The notes under the pieces are model-generated. The model saw only the letters and a program-made list of their open reading frames with translations, made no database searches and was not told where the DNA came from. The position numbers and the translations under genes were made by a program. From contig CM048553.1 of the NCBI GenBank assembly GCA_026413225.1, forward strand, positions 112,055,190 through 112,119,189: a stretch of 64,000 bases of DNA. Reading direction: 5' to 3'. The stretch comes from Otis tarda (Eukaryota > Chordata > Aves > Otidiformes > Otididae). Shown here piece after piece: positions 24,987 through 38,800 of the stretch (position 1 is the stretch's first letter; each line of letters starts with the position of its first letter).

Positions 24987-27900
24987 AAGTGACCTAGCAT
25001 CTTCAGAGCACCATACACTCAAAAGCCACCTGAGCGTGTGTTGCTGGGAAACAACACACCACATCTCATTGCAGGCAGACTGTCAGGGACAGATCTACAG
25101 AACAAAAAGTTGAATCTGAAGTGCCAGCGACAAAGTGCAAAAATTCTCCACGCTGCCAGATGCACAGGCTATCACATAAATGCAATTGCTGCAGGATGTT
25201 TTTTAAAAAACTGTATTCTATAATAGGTGCATCACACAAATCAATTACCCAAGAAGCAACAAAACTATGCTTTTATAGCATGTTTAGCTGTGGAACTCAG
25301 AATATTTACAGGAATTCTATAAGCAAGAAGTAAAGAATGCTCAAGAGATAGCAGAAAGATTAAAAGAATGAGGTGCAGAGGACATGAATATAAATTTCAA
25401 ACTTATTATTTTGAGCTCAGTAAACTAATGGTTCATGCACAGAGCTGTTTAGCTGTTTTGTTAAAGAAGTTATATTTTACTGTGAGGACATTCTCCTGAT
25501 TCTCCTTATTTAAATAGACATACCTGTTCTGAGTGACCTTATTCACGTTTTCACTCTGGTGAACTGAAGAGCGAAAGCGGTTCTTTATTTCTCACCTTGT
25601 TCTACACTGCTTGCTTTGTAAAACGTGCTTTCCCGACTTTTATTGCCCTAAAGGCCTTGCTCGTTGTCCTCAGATGGAGCACTAGCTGTTACACTCAGAG
25701 GTCTTTTTGTTGTTTTAAGTTTATTCGAACAGAAAGTTCTGGATCCTCTTGCTTTCCACCAAGTGTTTGAATCAGTAATTAAAAAACAGATTTTTAAAAG
25801 TAGGTGGTCAACCCATTACTGGGACTCTGACGAAAGTCCTTACTGTGAGGGAGGGAGATACTTGCAACTAGCCTGTGGTCTGCACAGGTTACAATTTAGT
25901 TCAGCCCTGTGCAATCACTTCTCTTTTTGTTGAGTACAGGGCTGGAAAAGACTACCTGCAGCTTACCGCCTTTGACTGCCATTTCCATGACATAAACACA
26001 TAATCTAGAAGGGTCCATAAAACATGCAGTCAGCTCGTCTTTACACAGCAGAAGTTACAAATTTTTTCAAATGGGTCTAAGCTACATGCCTTTATTTGCA
26101 TGTACATGTTGAATCACTCCTAGCCTGAATGTTTGCTTTGATGTTTCAATAAGTCTGTCAAGAGTCCAAAAATAATGTAAAGTAACAAAAAAGAAAAGTT
26201 TTATTTGCACGAAGAGCTGCCTGGCTTCCCTGTTGTCGGATATTGCAAAGAAATTCAGAAAAAAATCCTCCAGATTAAGGACAGAGCAATCCCTCCGAGA
26301 AGTTTCAAATATACATGTTTGATTTGCACTCTCTGCATTCTGTTAGGAAGACCTATGATACCCCTAATTCAAAAATTCTCTTTGAGAACAGAGCTTAATG
26401 AACAGAATTGCCAATCCTAATCCAGAAATATAAACCCAAACTGTTAATTTAAATTTGACCAGTGTCAAAAAAAAAAAAATAATAATCCAAAGAACCAAAT
26501 GTGGTTGAATTTTACAGTGCTTACCACAGCTGTGCCTTTGCCATTGCAAAGGTGCAGTAAGTCTCTTACGTTCACATTCAGTGCTGATGGCAGTCTGCAA
26601 TGAGACCAGAGACACCTGACCCCAGATGGCTCCTGTTCAATGACAGCGCAATGGTTTAAAGCCATTGATATCTCACCATAGCTTCTTGCAGAAAAAAGTA
26701 AATCCAAAAGCCTGTCCTGTTTCCTCTGATTTGCCACTTATGACAACTGAGACTCCCACAACAGCAGCTACTGCTATTGTGTTTTATACTAGTTAATGAT
26801 TTAAATACATTTTACAATATTTTAATAAATGTGCTAATTGGGCTGGTTTCTGACCTGCAGTTCCACATCTGGTTTAGATTCCAATATCGTTCACAATTAG
26901 AGAGCAGATCTCGCTGTGCTTTGGTCACATGTGGGTTTTTTTTCCTAATGAGCTGTCAACAAGCTGTCAAATGCTGATACAAATTAGAGAGGGTAGGCAG
27001 TGAAGGGCTGGTATATAGCACTGCAGTCAGCCTTGTAAAATGGACTCTTTCTCACAGCTCACGCACATACGACTTTATCTTCCTCAGGGAGCAGCTCTGC
27101 TGCAGTCACCCCTGTCAGCCCTCCAGGTAGGCCCTGTTTCGACAATTAGAATTGCCAGGGGTCTGGCTTAGTATGAAGTAAAAAAATCCCTTTTCTGCGT
27201 GCCCATCTTCCATGTCTGTAACATTTTAGTATTTCTTTGTTCCAATTTTTACTAAGAGTGTTCTTGCTTCTGACAGAGGAGGGACAGGACAATAACATGG
27301 TTGTGGCTACTCCCCAGCAGCGTTCGCATAGTGTCCCATCAAGGTTCCTGCTTCAAAAAGTGTTATTTGCAACAGATAAACTGGTGTAAGTAGCAACGTT
27401 AATATTTACCAACAGAAAATTAGATCCTGTGTCAAAAACTACACTAGGCTTTTCTGAGTAGCATCTCAGCCTGCCTCGTGCCAGCCGTCCAGGCTCCATC
27501 ATGCATGTCAAGCCCTTGTTAGAGACCTAATACTCGTAACTAGATCGACAGCAAGCAAGAAAACAGAGCTGCTTAGCCTGGATCCTCATGGACTACTGAC
27601 TTAATACAGAAGAATAATAATTTCTGTGAATGCTAAAGACACTGACAGCTGTTGCCTGCCTTTACTCCAGGGCTACAACAGCCCAGAGGCTGAGAAATTC
27701 AGTGTTTATGAGACATAATCCCACTGTCAACACTTTACAACCTTGTTCTTGCCCTGCACTCAGATGGTTTCCTGCTTCTGGCACTGAAAGCAGAAAGTAT
27801 ATCTTCCCATCTGTTTACGCTGACTCACGCACCTTGTTTGAACCCTCTTTCTTGGCGGGGAAGGGGAAAGAAAACCAGCCTGTGGGGCAGATCCCACCTG

Positions 27901-29859
27901 CGGTACAAAGCAATTGGGTATTACCAAAAGTCCTGTTCCACAGTATTTTGATAAGTATTCACTTGAGAGTAATATAAAGTTACAACACTGTACAACTGCC
28001 CTCCTTTTCCACTACCAGGTAGATATATGGTTATATTTTTTTCACTTTCATAAGCTGTAATCCTAGAAGAATCAACTGTGTTACCACATTTCATTTAGGT
28101 TTCTAATGAGCAGCTTTGACCTTTAACACAAACCCCCTCCCCACCCCCAAACTCTATGTTAATAAAGAGTCGATGTGAATTTGAAAAAGGATCCAATTCC
28201 CCAGAGGTTGTTAAATAGCGTGTTCTAGCACTCACTGACTGATCTCCACAGGATAATGAATTCACAGGCAAGAAATGTGTCTGCAGTTCATTTTTGGTGG
28301 GCTGGGATAAAAGAAATGTACTACAACTAACCTTCAAGACAGTCCATTTTGCAGAAGGATTCACAGTAGAAAAAACTTTGCCCTAACTAACAATATTCCC
28401 AGTATGTGATCAGGCATTTTAATCAGTGTCTGATTTCAAATCGCTTTGTCACACTCTACCGATGACGCATTACAAATGTGCAGGACTGATTTACTGGACT
28501 GAAACAGTGCTGGTCATTTGCAATCAGCAGAGAATCTAATAACACCAAACAAGGTACACATGTTTAACAACTTGCTACGGTACACTTTGAAGAAAGATGT
28601 GTTCAGATATGTGCAGTAGATTAGTATACTGATATTGTACTGAAATGGTAGCAACTGCAAGATGGGAGTTTCATTCTACAGAAGCTGCTTCTACTTCTTC
28701 TACTTCTAAAAGATGAGCTCTCAGTGAAACAAGTGTGTCACCAGAGGGTGAAGTTGGTGTTTTATTCACAAGTTACATAACAATAAGCGTGACATGCGGA
28801 CTGTGGCCAATGAGTGATTGAAAGCATCTCTCTCTGTCTTACACGCTACGACAAAAGCAACACATTAGTGCAGGTTATGTTTATGACACATTTTATAAAA
28901 TCCTCTATCACCTCCATGTTCTGAAGTGCTATTGTATTAAATCTTGATGTGGTCTACAGCTGAGTTACTTTAGATGCTTCTTTATTATAGCTATTTTTAA
29001 CCTTGTCTTGGCACAATAGAAAATGATGAAGTAATGCAACGTATTTGTTCTTGTATAGGATGAACATTTCCCATTGGTATGCACTCACTGCATACAGTAA
29101 GTTCAAAAGAAATAGCTCATAAGCCTTCTGAAAGATTGGAAAGCAATGTGAAGTAACTGAATTCCAGATAATGCAATATTTTAAAAAAATTATCAAGTTT
29201 GAAGCAGCATCAGATGACCACAGAATAGTACCACATCATTTTTATCCCTCCCCCCGAAAAAAGTCTGAGACACTGTGAGTCTGCTACTCTGACTTCAGCA
29301 TCATATAAGGCTTTCAAATACATTTTGAAATAAAGAATTATGGAAGAAATGGAGGTAAAATGGAATAAAAAGGCTAACAAAGATAAATTGTAATTGTAAA
29401 TTAATCTTAAATCTTTAATTTTCTTAAAACCTGACTTTCTCGATGTAGTATATCTTGTTTATGTAAATTTCAGTAGAACAGGTGGTGTGATATTGTTGAA
29501 AAATTATTAGTGGAGATATAAGTTATGTAAGAAGAGGGCTACAGGGGAAAAGACAACAGGTAGCATGGAGACAGGATGTAATAGAGCTACAGGAGCTCCT
29601 CTTATATCCATTGCTACCCTTCAGCCAAACAGGGGAATGTGTTCCTAGAATTTGTGAGGTCCACACCTGAAAATAATGGGCTAAAGGAAAACTAGCATAT
29701 CATATAAAAAGGTCTGAGTGGCTCTGAAGACTGGAATAAAGGCAATCCAACTGTAAAAAGAGCAAAGCGAAGCACTGGAGATCTGCTCAGAACTGCTAAG
29801 AGCTGCAGGCTGCTCCATAGAAGCAAACTGGACCACAGAAGATGTGTTTGTGTTTCAGC
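24987..29859. other. Unique AT-rich non-coding DNA
   Basis: No exon, RNA gene or nameable repeat was seen. The open frames are short (at most 115 codons) and uninformative. Short simple runs occur, such as the A13 run near 26468. Confidence 0.5.
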
Positions 29860-30400
29860 TGCCCATAGCACAATGAGGAAATGGCTGTGTGAAGCTGCCA
29901 GGAGAAATGAAAACAGCATCTTATGTGGAAGATTTCTAGCAAAAAAAAAAAGGCATCATAATTCTTTAGGGCATCTGTTAGACGTAGTCTGGAATACTGC
30001 TTGCATCCTTGCTTACCCCATTCAAGAAAGGGGAACTGACAGTGTAAAAGGAGCAGATGAGGAAACATGTCCAGGGGAACACTGAGTGTATTTTATGAAA
30101 GATTTGAAAAACTAGGTTTCATTCTAGCAAAATGAAAGCTGAGAGAGAATGTGATTGCTTTATATAAATTAATGGGGAGGGTAAACACTAGGAAAGAGCT
30201 GTTTCAACTAAAAGGCAATGTTGGCATGAGAACAAATGGGAATGAGCTGTCTGTGAATAAATTTAAGATGGAAATGAGAAGAAGGTTCATAACCACGAGA
30301 ACACTGAAGTTCTCAAACAAACTCCCAATCTGACTAGGAGAAATACTAACTTGTTTTAAGATAGTGTTTGGCACATTTATGAAAAGAGCTATGCAGTATC
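29860..30400 (+). repeat. Ancient CR1-type LINE fragment (amniote L3/CR1-like)
   Basis: A very worn plus-strand LINE fragment. The stretch ctgttagacgtagtctggaa, then tactgcttgcatcc, matches the CR1 ORF2 block for '[12 protein letters not shown]', and the text near 30055-30110 matches the 'MxYEERLKKLGL' part (gaaaaactaggtttcattct). It then passes through a decayed 'YKEEGEKLF...RGNGLKL...RLDIRKNF' region (30180-30290). The pattern is closer to the old CR1/L3-like family shared by turtles and birds than to the young bird CR1 copies elsewhere in this window. Many substitutions and gaps show great age. Both ends are approximate. No 3' terminal repeat is visible. Confidence 0.65.
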
Positions 30401-31723
30401 GAGGGGGAACCTCAGTCACCCAAGAAATCTCACGTTCCACATTTCTATGTCCCTAGGGGTCTGCGATGGAAAAATAAGAGCTCTTTGTCTTCTAAAATAT
30501 TGGTTTAAATAACAGTACAGTAAAAGTTACTGACCTGGACAGAGCGTGGCATGGAGTTGAGAAGCCCAAGAGGTATAGCCACAGGGCTGGCAAGAAGATG
30601 CTGTTAGTTTCAGTTGAGCACATAGGTGTTGCTGGTAGAGCCTTCCCTTTGTACCCAGGAGAGGAGACACCATTGCTCCATCTCCTGTTTCTTCCTAGCC
30701 TACTAGGAATATGTTCTCATTCAGAGGAGTGGGGGTGCTCTGAGCTCAGGGGCTGAACTTGTGGCAGGTCTTTAGCAGTTTTTTCTCATTGTAACTCTTC
30801 CCTCCACTTAGGGAAAGGCATAATGGTTGTGCTGGAGGCCAGAGACATAGGAAGAAATATTGGCATAGCAAGCAATAAACCCCTATGCTATCACCAGTTC
30901 ATCTTGTGGATGGAGGTGTTCTTCTGAGACTGTGCCACCCTGACTAGTCAGGGTTCTCACTAATCAACTGAGGATAAATCACATCAGTGTTAGTATTCAG
31001 AAATACTTTTACCCTTGGAAATTTTTACTTCCAAAACAGAGGACTACTACAACAGCTTTTGAGCTGTAAATTGAACAATGAATGTACTAAATAAGCTATT
31101 AAGTCAAAAAGCAATGAATGGAATTGTGAAGTACTATTTTCTGGAAAAATCTCACATAGCAAGGAAACGTGACTTGCTCAAAGTGTCAGTGCAGTTGCAC
31201 GTCACTTTAGATTTACGAGGAATATGTGTCTATGCAGAAATGATTTTACATTGTAGACTTGGAAAACAAAAGAAGCAGCCCTTGCAGCAACCTCATTCTT
31301 AGCTAACAGTTTGTGTACCTTTACTGCATGGAAAGCAATACAACATTTTAATTAAATTTCTTAAGGTCAGTGAAATGCCATTGTTTTGACAATCAGCTGT
31401 GATCACATAAACCTTGGGGTCCAGATGGCTGGCTGTTTAATGGCAACACTGCATTGACAAATTCACCAATTAGATAGACATTAATATTACATCCTTTCAG
31501 ATTTCGAGCACAGCCTGACCTCGCCGAAGTGGGCTGGTGTCTTGCTTAATCCCTTGTGCATGCTCACAGAATGTTATCGTGCTGTTGTAGTGGGTTCATC
31601 CATCAAAACCGCCCCGGCTTCTCAGCATGCTGAATGTTATTGAGTTTGTAAAAACAGATGTCATAACACACTGCTGGCAGAATTGTGCTCTCTCGAGGGA
31701 CGGCAAAGGAAACCACCCCCTCC

Positions 31724-31763
31724 ATGCGCACGCACGCTCGCACAGACACACACACACACACAT
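31724..31763. repeat. Alternating purine-pyrimidine tract with (CA)8
   Basis: The sequence runs atgcgcacgcacg and onward to a (CA)8 microsatellite at 31747-31762, with only a few breaks in the alternation. It is a simple-repeat locus likely to vary in length. Confidence 0.85.
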
Positions 31764-33214
31764 ACCGGGGGCACTGGAGTACCGTGTGAATCCTTCCCTT
31801 GCCACTCTGGACCTGACAGGGAGGGGAAGACCCCTGATTTATGTGTTTAGAGGTCTGTGGGGAATTGCAATAGTTAGGGGAATGCAAAGCGTCTCGATGA
31901 AAACAACTGTCCCCCTTGCCTGTGGTGGCGTATTCCTTACACCAAATTTGCTCTTATTACTTTAAAGGCTCAAGAAATACCATACTGAGAATACAGAATT
32001 ACAATCTGCATTAAACAGCAGTGGTGTTATCTTGCATGGAGCAATTCCTTTGTACCACAAGGAGTTCCTGAAGACAGAACCTGCTTTCCCCCTTCACCTG
32101 CTCTAAGGCCAGCTGTCCCTCCAGAAATGTCAAGATCCCAAAATCTGAGGGTTTCCTTGAAACAGAAATGGGCAATGAGACCTGCTGATGTTGTTTCAAA
32201 TTTCCTCCCCCTCGCGCTGCCTTTTATTTAATTCAAAGGAAAACAGTCTATTGTTTTAAATAGCTTTCATTATTCTCTTCCCCTGGGCAGCAGTGGCAAC
32301 AGGAATACACACTTAGAGCTTACAGTTTTTTGTTGTACCAGAGCAACCTCAAGCAAGAAATGGCAGTTACCCTAAGGTAGCTTTTCATAAGGCCAGCTCT
32401 CATTCCTGTGTTTCTCCTGTGGAAAAACGCTTTCCTGCTTCCCGCCTGGAACACCTGTCCTGGGTACCATGGACAATGTACTTATGGACAATAAGAAGGT
32501 GTTACAGAGTGTGTACCACTACCTCCTCAATTACACGATGGTTGCTTTTTGAAATCTTCCCTTTGAGAAAGTGCTAGTCTGTGCTGTCTTCTGCAGTTAA
32601 AATGAGGGATTTGGTACCTACCACTGGATTTGGTAGTTTCTCAGAACTAAGTTTCTCAGCTTTCTCAGAATATGACATTAAGAGGTCCAGCATTTGTATT
32701 TTTTTAAATAACTTTGAATTGTCAGGAAGGCATTCTTTCAGGAGTGCTTGGCTTAGTGACGACCAAAAATACTTTGTCTCTTAAATGACCGGAGCACCAG
32801 GAGACAGAATAATCCGTTGATACTGTAAACAGTGCAAACTAACATCCCTCATTTGTGATGAAAATGTGCACCTCGAGCATATACATTCTATCAGAATAAC
32901 AAGTCTCCAAATAGTATTTAGCTACCAGATGTATTTTCAGCCTTTTCTGCTCTTATTCACTCAAGACTGTCCTGAATTGGTTTTCTGTCTGTGATGGTCA
33001 AAATTACTTTCTGGTAGATTGCCTGATATCAATGGCAGTGGGAAGTAAGACATTTTTCATTGAAAAAAAAAATGAAAGGCATTTTCCGAAAGGACTGCTC
33101 AACCATTATTTTGAAGCAGTGACTTTGTATTCTGTTGGTAAGTCAAGAGCAAATATAGATATTAAATATCATTTTCACAGCAGTGGAATTTTCCTTACAG
33201 AAGAGTAGAACTTC

Positions 33215-33266
33215 ACTAATCTAAATGTGAATTTAAATTCTAGAGTAAATGTGAATTTAGATTAGT
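33215..33266. repeat. Inverted repeat with an internal direct repeat
   Basis: ACTAATCTAAAT (33215-33226) is exactly inverted as ATTTAGATTAGT (33255-33266). A 14-base word, taaatgtgaattta, occurs directly at 33222-33235 and again at 33246-33259. Both arrangements overlap in 52 bases. Confidence 0.85.
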
Positions 33267-35734
33267 ATTTATACATCTTTGTTAAATATACACTTATGTA
33301 TCCTTGTTTATTTATTTTAAAAAGAGAGACAATCAAACAACTCATGAAATCAGTTATTTTGCTGATAAATACACAGTTCCATTACCTGCAGTAGCAATTG
33401 GTCACTTTCTTGCTAATCCCAAAAATATTTGCAAATCTTGAAAAGCTTGTAATTGTTTCTCTGAGAATCTGTACTAGGAGTGTGCTTTTCATTTAGCTTA
33501 TTGTGATTTAAATGGGCACTCAGAGGCTACGAGGAGCAAATCGGCTGAGAGAATAATTTGAGAACAACTTCAATTTGCAGAAAGTGTTCAGCAATGACTT
33601 TCACAAAGCACTGACTCATAACTGGATTTAAAAAAAAAAAAAGATGCTTAATTCCCTTCAAAATTAATGAGATTTGTGCAATGCTTTTTTAGAAAGTCTT
33701 TTATAGTCCAGAAACTGATTTTTTTTTTCTCTGATGTCACAGAAGATGACTGATACACTTAAACACGTTTTATGGTATAACTTTAGTTTTGAAAAGCCTG
33801 AAAGTGGCACAATGTCTCCACGAGGTAATGCTAAGTACGTGCTTGTGTCTCGGAGTAGAAGTAGTGGAATGAGCCCTGTATATATTACAGCAGGAAAGTG
33901 CTATTTAACATGAGGACATTATTTAATGATAGATAACAATAGGTACTATAATAGTCTTGTATTTCAAGAAGAATGCAAAACCGTAAAGTTAGTCCTGTGA
34001 ATTTTTAATGTTTATAGAAAATTTCAAGGGAATTATGAGCAATCTATGACTCTGTATTACTCTAATTTTTAAAGCTTTTGAGATAATTACATAATTTTAT
34101 TATGTTTAACTTTATTTCTTGCATGTAGCAGGCTTAAGTCTGCGTGGGGTCACAAAATACATAAAAAGAAAGACTTATAGTAAAGGAGATGCAATTTTAG
34201 TTTTAAATTACTCATGAGTTCAAGCTTCCAATGACTTTGCAGCCAAAAGAGAATACAAAAATCTTGGTTTCATCTGCAAGTAAACAGAACAAAATTCACA
34301 CTGTTTTAGATGCACACCCAAGTTCTGATTTTTTTTTTTTAACAGCTAGCCTCTCAAGTGTGATTCCTACCATTCAACTACGGCTATAGCCAACAGCAAG
34401 ATATCTGGGTGCCTGGTTGAACATCTTCAGTGACGGAGTCAGAGGTGAATTTGGATATACAGGCAGTTTTCTATGATGCCCTGGCAGTCTAATAGGCAGA
34501 AGTTATCACTCTATGTTTAGACGTCTTGTTGACTTCCTAGGCAGTGAATCATGATGCCATCTAAAACTGGTATTTCTTGAGACCCTCTTTGGGCCAAGTT
34601 GTGAGGGATTGGTCACAACTTTGTCCACCCATTAATCACAGCAGGATGATCTATGGTCTTAGCTCTGCACTTTCTGGTCTGCAAATATAGCTTCACATGC
34701 CGGTTTCCACAAAGTGTGGGCATGGATGGCAGCAATGCTATGACTAAACAAGCTTAAAAGTCTCACTCCAAGGCCATGAGGCTCTCAGATACATTCCTGC
34801 CTTTCCAAATTACCAAGTAATGACTTACACTGCCATCAAGGAGGAAGATATCAGAGATGTTTTCTTTTTGTTTTTAATATGAAGAATGCAAATATCCCAG
34901 TCATACATTCCCAAATCATATCTTACCACGTCAGAAATACCCGTATTTGTAAAGAAATGGCCAATGGAATTTTTATATGAGACTGTGGCATAAAACCAGA
35001 AATACCTTCTCTATGTAGGATAGCTGAGCATAAAAAAACAGACAGACCCACCTCATTTCAGATCTGACTGCTCTTCTCTTCTGTCAACCTCCTGTAGCTG
35101 CAGTTCCTCTGTAGGAAAGAGGAGGAGGAAAGAAAGAAGCAGGTAGCAGCATCAGAACAAAAAAGGAGATATTTATTCACTCACTGGGCAGTGAAACCAT
35201 GAAGCTCATTGTTACAGAGATGTTGTGCAGGCATTCTGAAAGCAGTTAGTCAAATTAATGGAAGAAAAATGCACCAGTGGCTAGAAAAATACAAGTTCAA
35301 GCCCTTGTTCCTGAAAACACAGATCAGTGGAAAATGAAATAATATCCTGGGGAAAAATATCAGTATGCGCTTGTCCTGGTCGTATATTCTTCATATGGCA
35401 TGTGCTGCAGGTGATGAGGAGAGGATAAAGGCTGGAAGGAGCTCTGTTCTGACCCGATGTGGTCACGCTCATATTCTTAAGGGGACTGTCACACAGCTCA
35501 TGAAGGAAATGTGGACTTTGGGGGTACATACAAGAGGGACAGGACAAGAAGAAATCAGTTCACTTTGCTCTTACTCTGAGTAATTTACCTATTTCTAACA
35601 TCTCATATCTCAAATCCTGCCCATACAGAAGCTCAGATCGTGTCACTGAATCCATCCTCTCATGCTGTTTCTTCTTCTCTGTTTCGACCATGAAGTGAGT
35701 TACAGACTAGAAAAAGCTTTTTATCTGTTAAAGA

Positions 35735-35890
35735 GGTGAAACCTTGAAACAGGCTCCCTGCAGAAGATGCCAAACCTCCTGCCCTGGGAATTTTTAAACC
35801 AGGTCAGAAAAATTTATTTCATGGAGAAACAGAGCACATTTTGTCCTGGAATGGAGGGACTGAGTAGCCTCCTTCATTTCACTGTACTTG
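35735..35890 (+). repeat. Possible old CR1 3' region
   Basis: The text gaaacaggctccctgcagaa, followed by ccctgggaatttttaaacca, resembles the CR1 stretch 'ggaacaggctccc...ccctggaaatatttaaa' near the end of ORF2 and start of the 3' UTR. The terminal repeat is not visible and the rest has drifted, so the call is tentative. Confidence 0.4.
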
Positions 35891-38800
35891 CTTTGCCCCA
35901 TAGCCCCTGTTTTGTTTTAAGTCCATAATTTTTTAGGATAACCCTTCCCCCTCTTGTTGTTTTTTTTTTTTTTCTGCTCAGCCCTATATCTTCACACTCA
36001 GTAAGGCTGGAGGAGGCTGAAGACACTAATGTAATTCATAGCCTCTACCCTACCCCATTTTATACATTGTTTAACAGGGATGCAGTTCACTGTGTTATTC
36101 TTAGATTTCAACAGCTCATTGTCCCTTTATTTGATATACAAGTACATAAAAGAAAGACAATGAATTTAGCTAGATCCAGTTATAACTCCTTGGAGTTTCA
36201 GAGATTAATTTTGCCAAGGACAAGTAAAGATGCATCACATTACGCCTTGCTCTGTTCAGCTTACAGTGAGTGCTACCTGCTTTTGTGAGGTCCCTGCCCT
36301 CATAGGCATCCAGTTAGAGGAGAGATGCAAAGTCTGTGCTGCCCTCAGCAGTCACACAAACAAGCACTCGGTGCTTTCTCTGCCTGCTGTCAGCCGGGGA
36401 GACCCCTTAAAGAACAGCTGCAAAGACCAAAAGACTTTTGGTATCAGAAGAGAAATCTTTGCTGGAGTTTATAGCTGAAGTCTGAAGGCAAATAGATGTT
36501 ACATATCCATGATTTGAGGGCTATACAAAGTTCTGCAAATGAGGGATCACGCTTTCAGTTACACAACGGAGAGCAAGTAAGTAAATAAATACAGCCCTAC
36601 CACCTAACAGCCCCCATAAAGGTCAAGCTGTTCTTGGCTGTTCTCTCTTACTCTGTGAGGGGAGTCTATTGCTATTTCAAGGTGTGATGATATTCTTCTT
36701 GGAAAACATCCTGTATCCCTGGGAAACAAGTTCAGATGTAGTCCTTGGCACTGCTGATGCAAATACCTCACTGCTATCAAAGTTACTCTCTCAAAATACA
36801 TTTTTGCCTGTGTACAGAGTTCTTTCCCCTCTGTTAGGTCCTTAAGGAACAGAAGCCCATAAAAGTATTTATCTCATTGCCCCAAATTCACCCATAATGA
36901 CTATATCTCTCACAATTGTTTCTACAAACAAGTTTAAACTCCTTCAGTAGATATGTCACGCTCTCTTATTTTTTCTGCCTCACTATATGGACGACACTTT
37001 CTATTAGTTTCATTAATGTTGCTAGCATATTGTTGAAAATAAGTATCATAAAACTGCCATGTATTTTGTTCTCTTTATGCAAACAGTTCTTCCCTATCCC
37101 ACATATTCATCATCCTGACACATTGTGGTGTGCAGTCACGTTCTTTCAAAAAGCAAAGTTTCTGTATTTGAAGAGAGAGAGTCTCTTCCTTCCGTCCATG
37201 GCTGTAAGCTTTTCTGCACATTTTCCAGTCTGAGTTCATCTCTCCTGAGCAGAATACATACTCTCCCCTGGAAAATAAGATATTCGTCTTATCAGAGCTG
37301 GAACATTTGCCTAAATGAAAAAATTATTAGTCCCATGGTGAATATTATGATTTTCTGTGTCACTCAATATCTAGTGATTCAAAAAGAGCCTCATTATTAG
37401 TTTATATAGTATCAAGCAAAATTAAAGAGGATTATATTCCGTTAATAAAGCAAATAACTGCCAGGAAAACAGTAAATCTTGTGTACTCAGGTGACGATAG
37501 GTTAGCTTTTCATAGCTTTTAAAAATGAACAGGAACTGCTACAATTACATAGATGGTGGCCAAATACAGGCTGTATGGCTTTCCCTCGTACTACCTGTGA
37601 CGCAATTGTCTGCCTTATGCAGTTCACAATCAGATCCAATCTTGATTTGCAGACTGAGAGTACCAGCTAACTTACTGTCTTCCCTGGAATGCTTCTGGCT
37701 CAAATGTACACGGAGCACCATGGCTGCACCTGGGGACCCAGACCGAATGCATACGCAACTGTGCTGAGTTCACATAAATCGCTCTCTGGGATGGACAGTT
37801 CTGCATAGTGACCACAGCTGCCTTGTATCCACAGGGTATCCCTTGTATCCCAAGGGTACTTTCTTGCAAGAAGTAGAGCAAAAAGACACTGAAGGAGGAA
37901 CAAATATCTCTCTATTTCCCTCATAGTTACAGAAATACTGAAAGTAGGAAACAGAAATTACTCTCCTGCAACCACCCCTTACACTAATGCCCAGAAAAGC
38001 TGATTTCATCATGTTCTACTCCCACTTGGTAGGAGGAGGTAGAGCTCACCCGCCTTTCTCTAGCAACATTTTCAGATGCTGGAAGACCCTTTTGTTCCCC
38101 AGAGACTTCTCTTTTCTGGTCTAACCAAACCCATATCTTGGAGCCTTTTCCCACAGGCTTTATATAACCTGTCACAGAATGCCCATTGCTCATCTCCAGT
38201 TTATGAAGCTCTCCAGCTCATGTGACAGGTTAGCCTCACACCCCTCCTGTTTAGACGCTGATGTGGCATGGCCAGAAGAGTTGTTTTCCATCTCTTTTTT
38301 TCTTTTCTTTTTTTTTTTTTTGTGGCTCGTATTTGTTCGGTGACTTTGATGTTTTGCTTCTCGTGGTGGTTGCTCTGAGATGGTGGTGCCTTGACCATCA
38401 CAAGGAGGTGATCAAGCACTCCCACACATCAAAGCTGGTTCTGTCCTTGTGTGCTTTCTTAAACTCTGCATTGCCACTGGGACAGCAGTGGTGTTTCTCA
38501 CGAGAAGAGCTGTGCAGATTAGCCCAAAGGGCCTGCGTGTAACCCAGTTGTCCATCCCCTAGGCTGTCTGCGCAGTGCCAAAAAATCCATTTGGAGGACT
38601 TCCTGAAGCAGAAGTTACACATACCTGTTAAATAATTTCTTAAAGATTTTTCTTCCATTAATTTGTCTAGTTGTTATTTGAATCGGGATGAATGTGGACC
38701 TCCCACATGCCTGGTAGCAATGAGTTCAATAGTGTGATAATATGACATGTTGATAAATATCTCCTTTTATTTTGAAGCTGCTTCCTGAGCTTTTCCTTCA

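Larger units (their letters stand above)
30401..35734. other. Unique non-coding DNA with short repeats
   Basis: No gene recognised. Content includes a (CA)8 tract in an alternating purine-pyrimidine run (31724-31763) and an unusual nested repeat at 33215-33266. The block at about 31380-31660 has the look of conserved non-coding DNA. Confidence 0.5.

Noticed and set aside
36280-36320. Possible MIR-like words (gaggtccctgccctcatagg)
   Set aside because: Only one short phrase matches; the following bases do not continue the MIR pattern.
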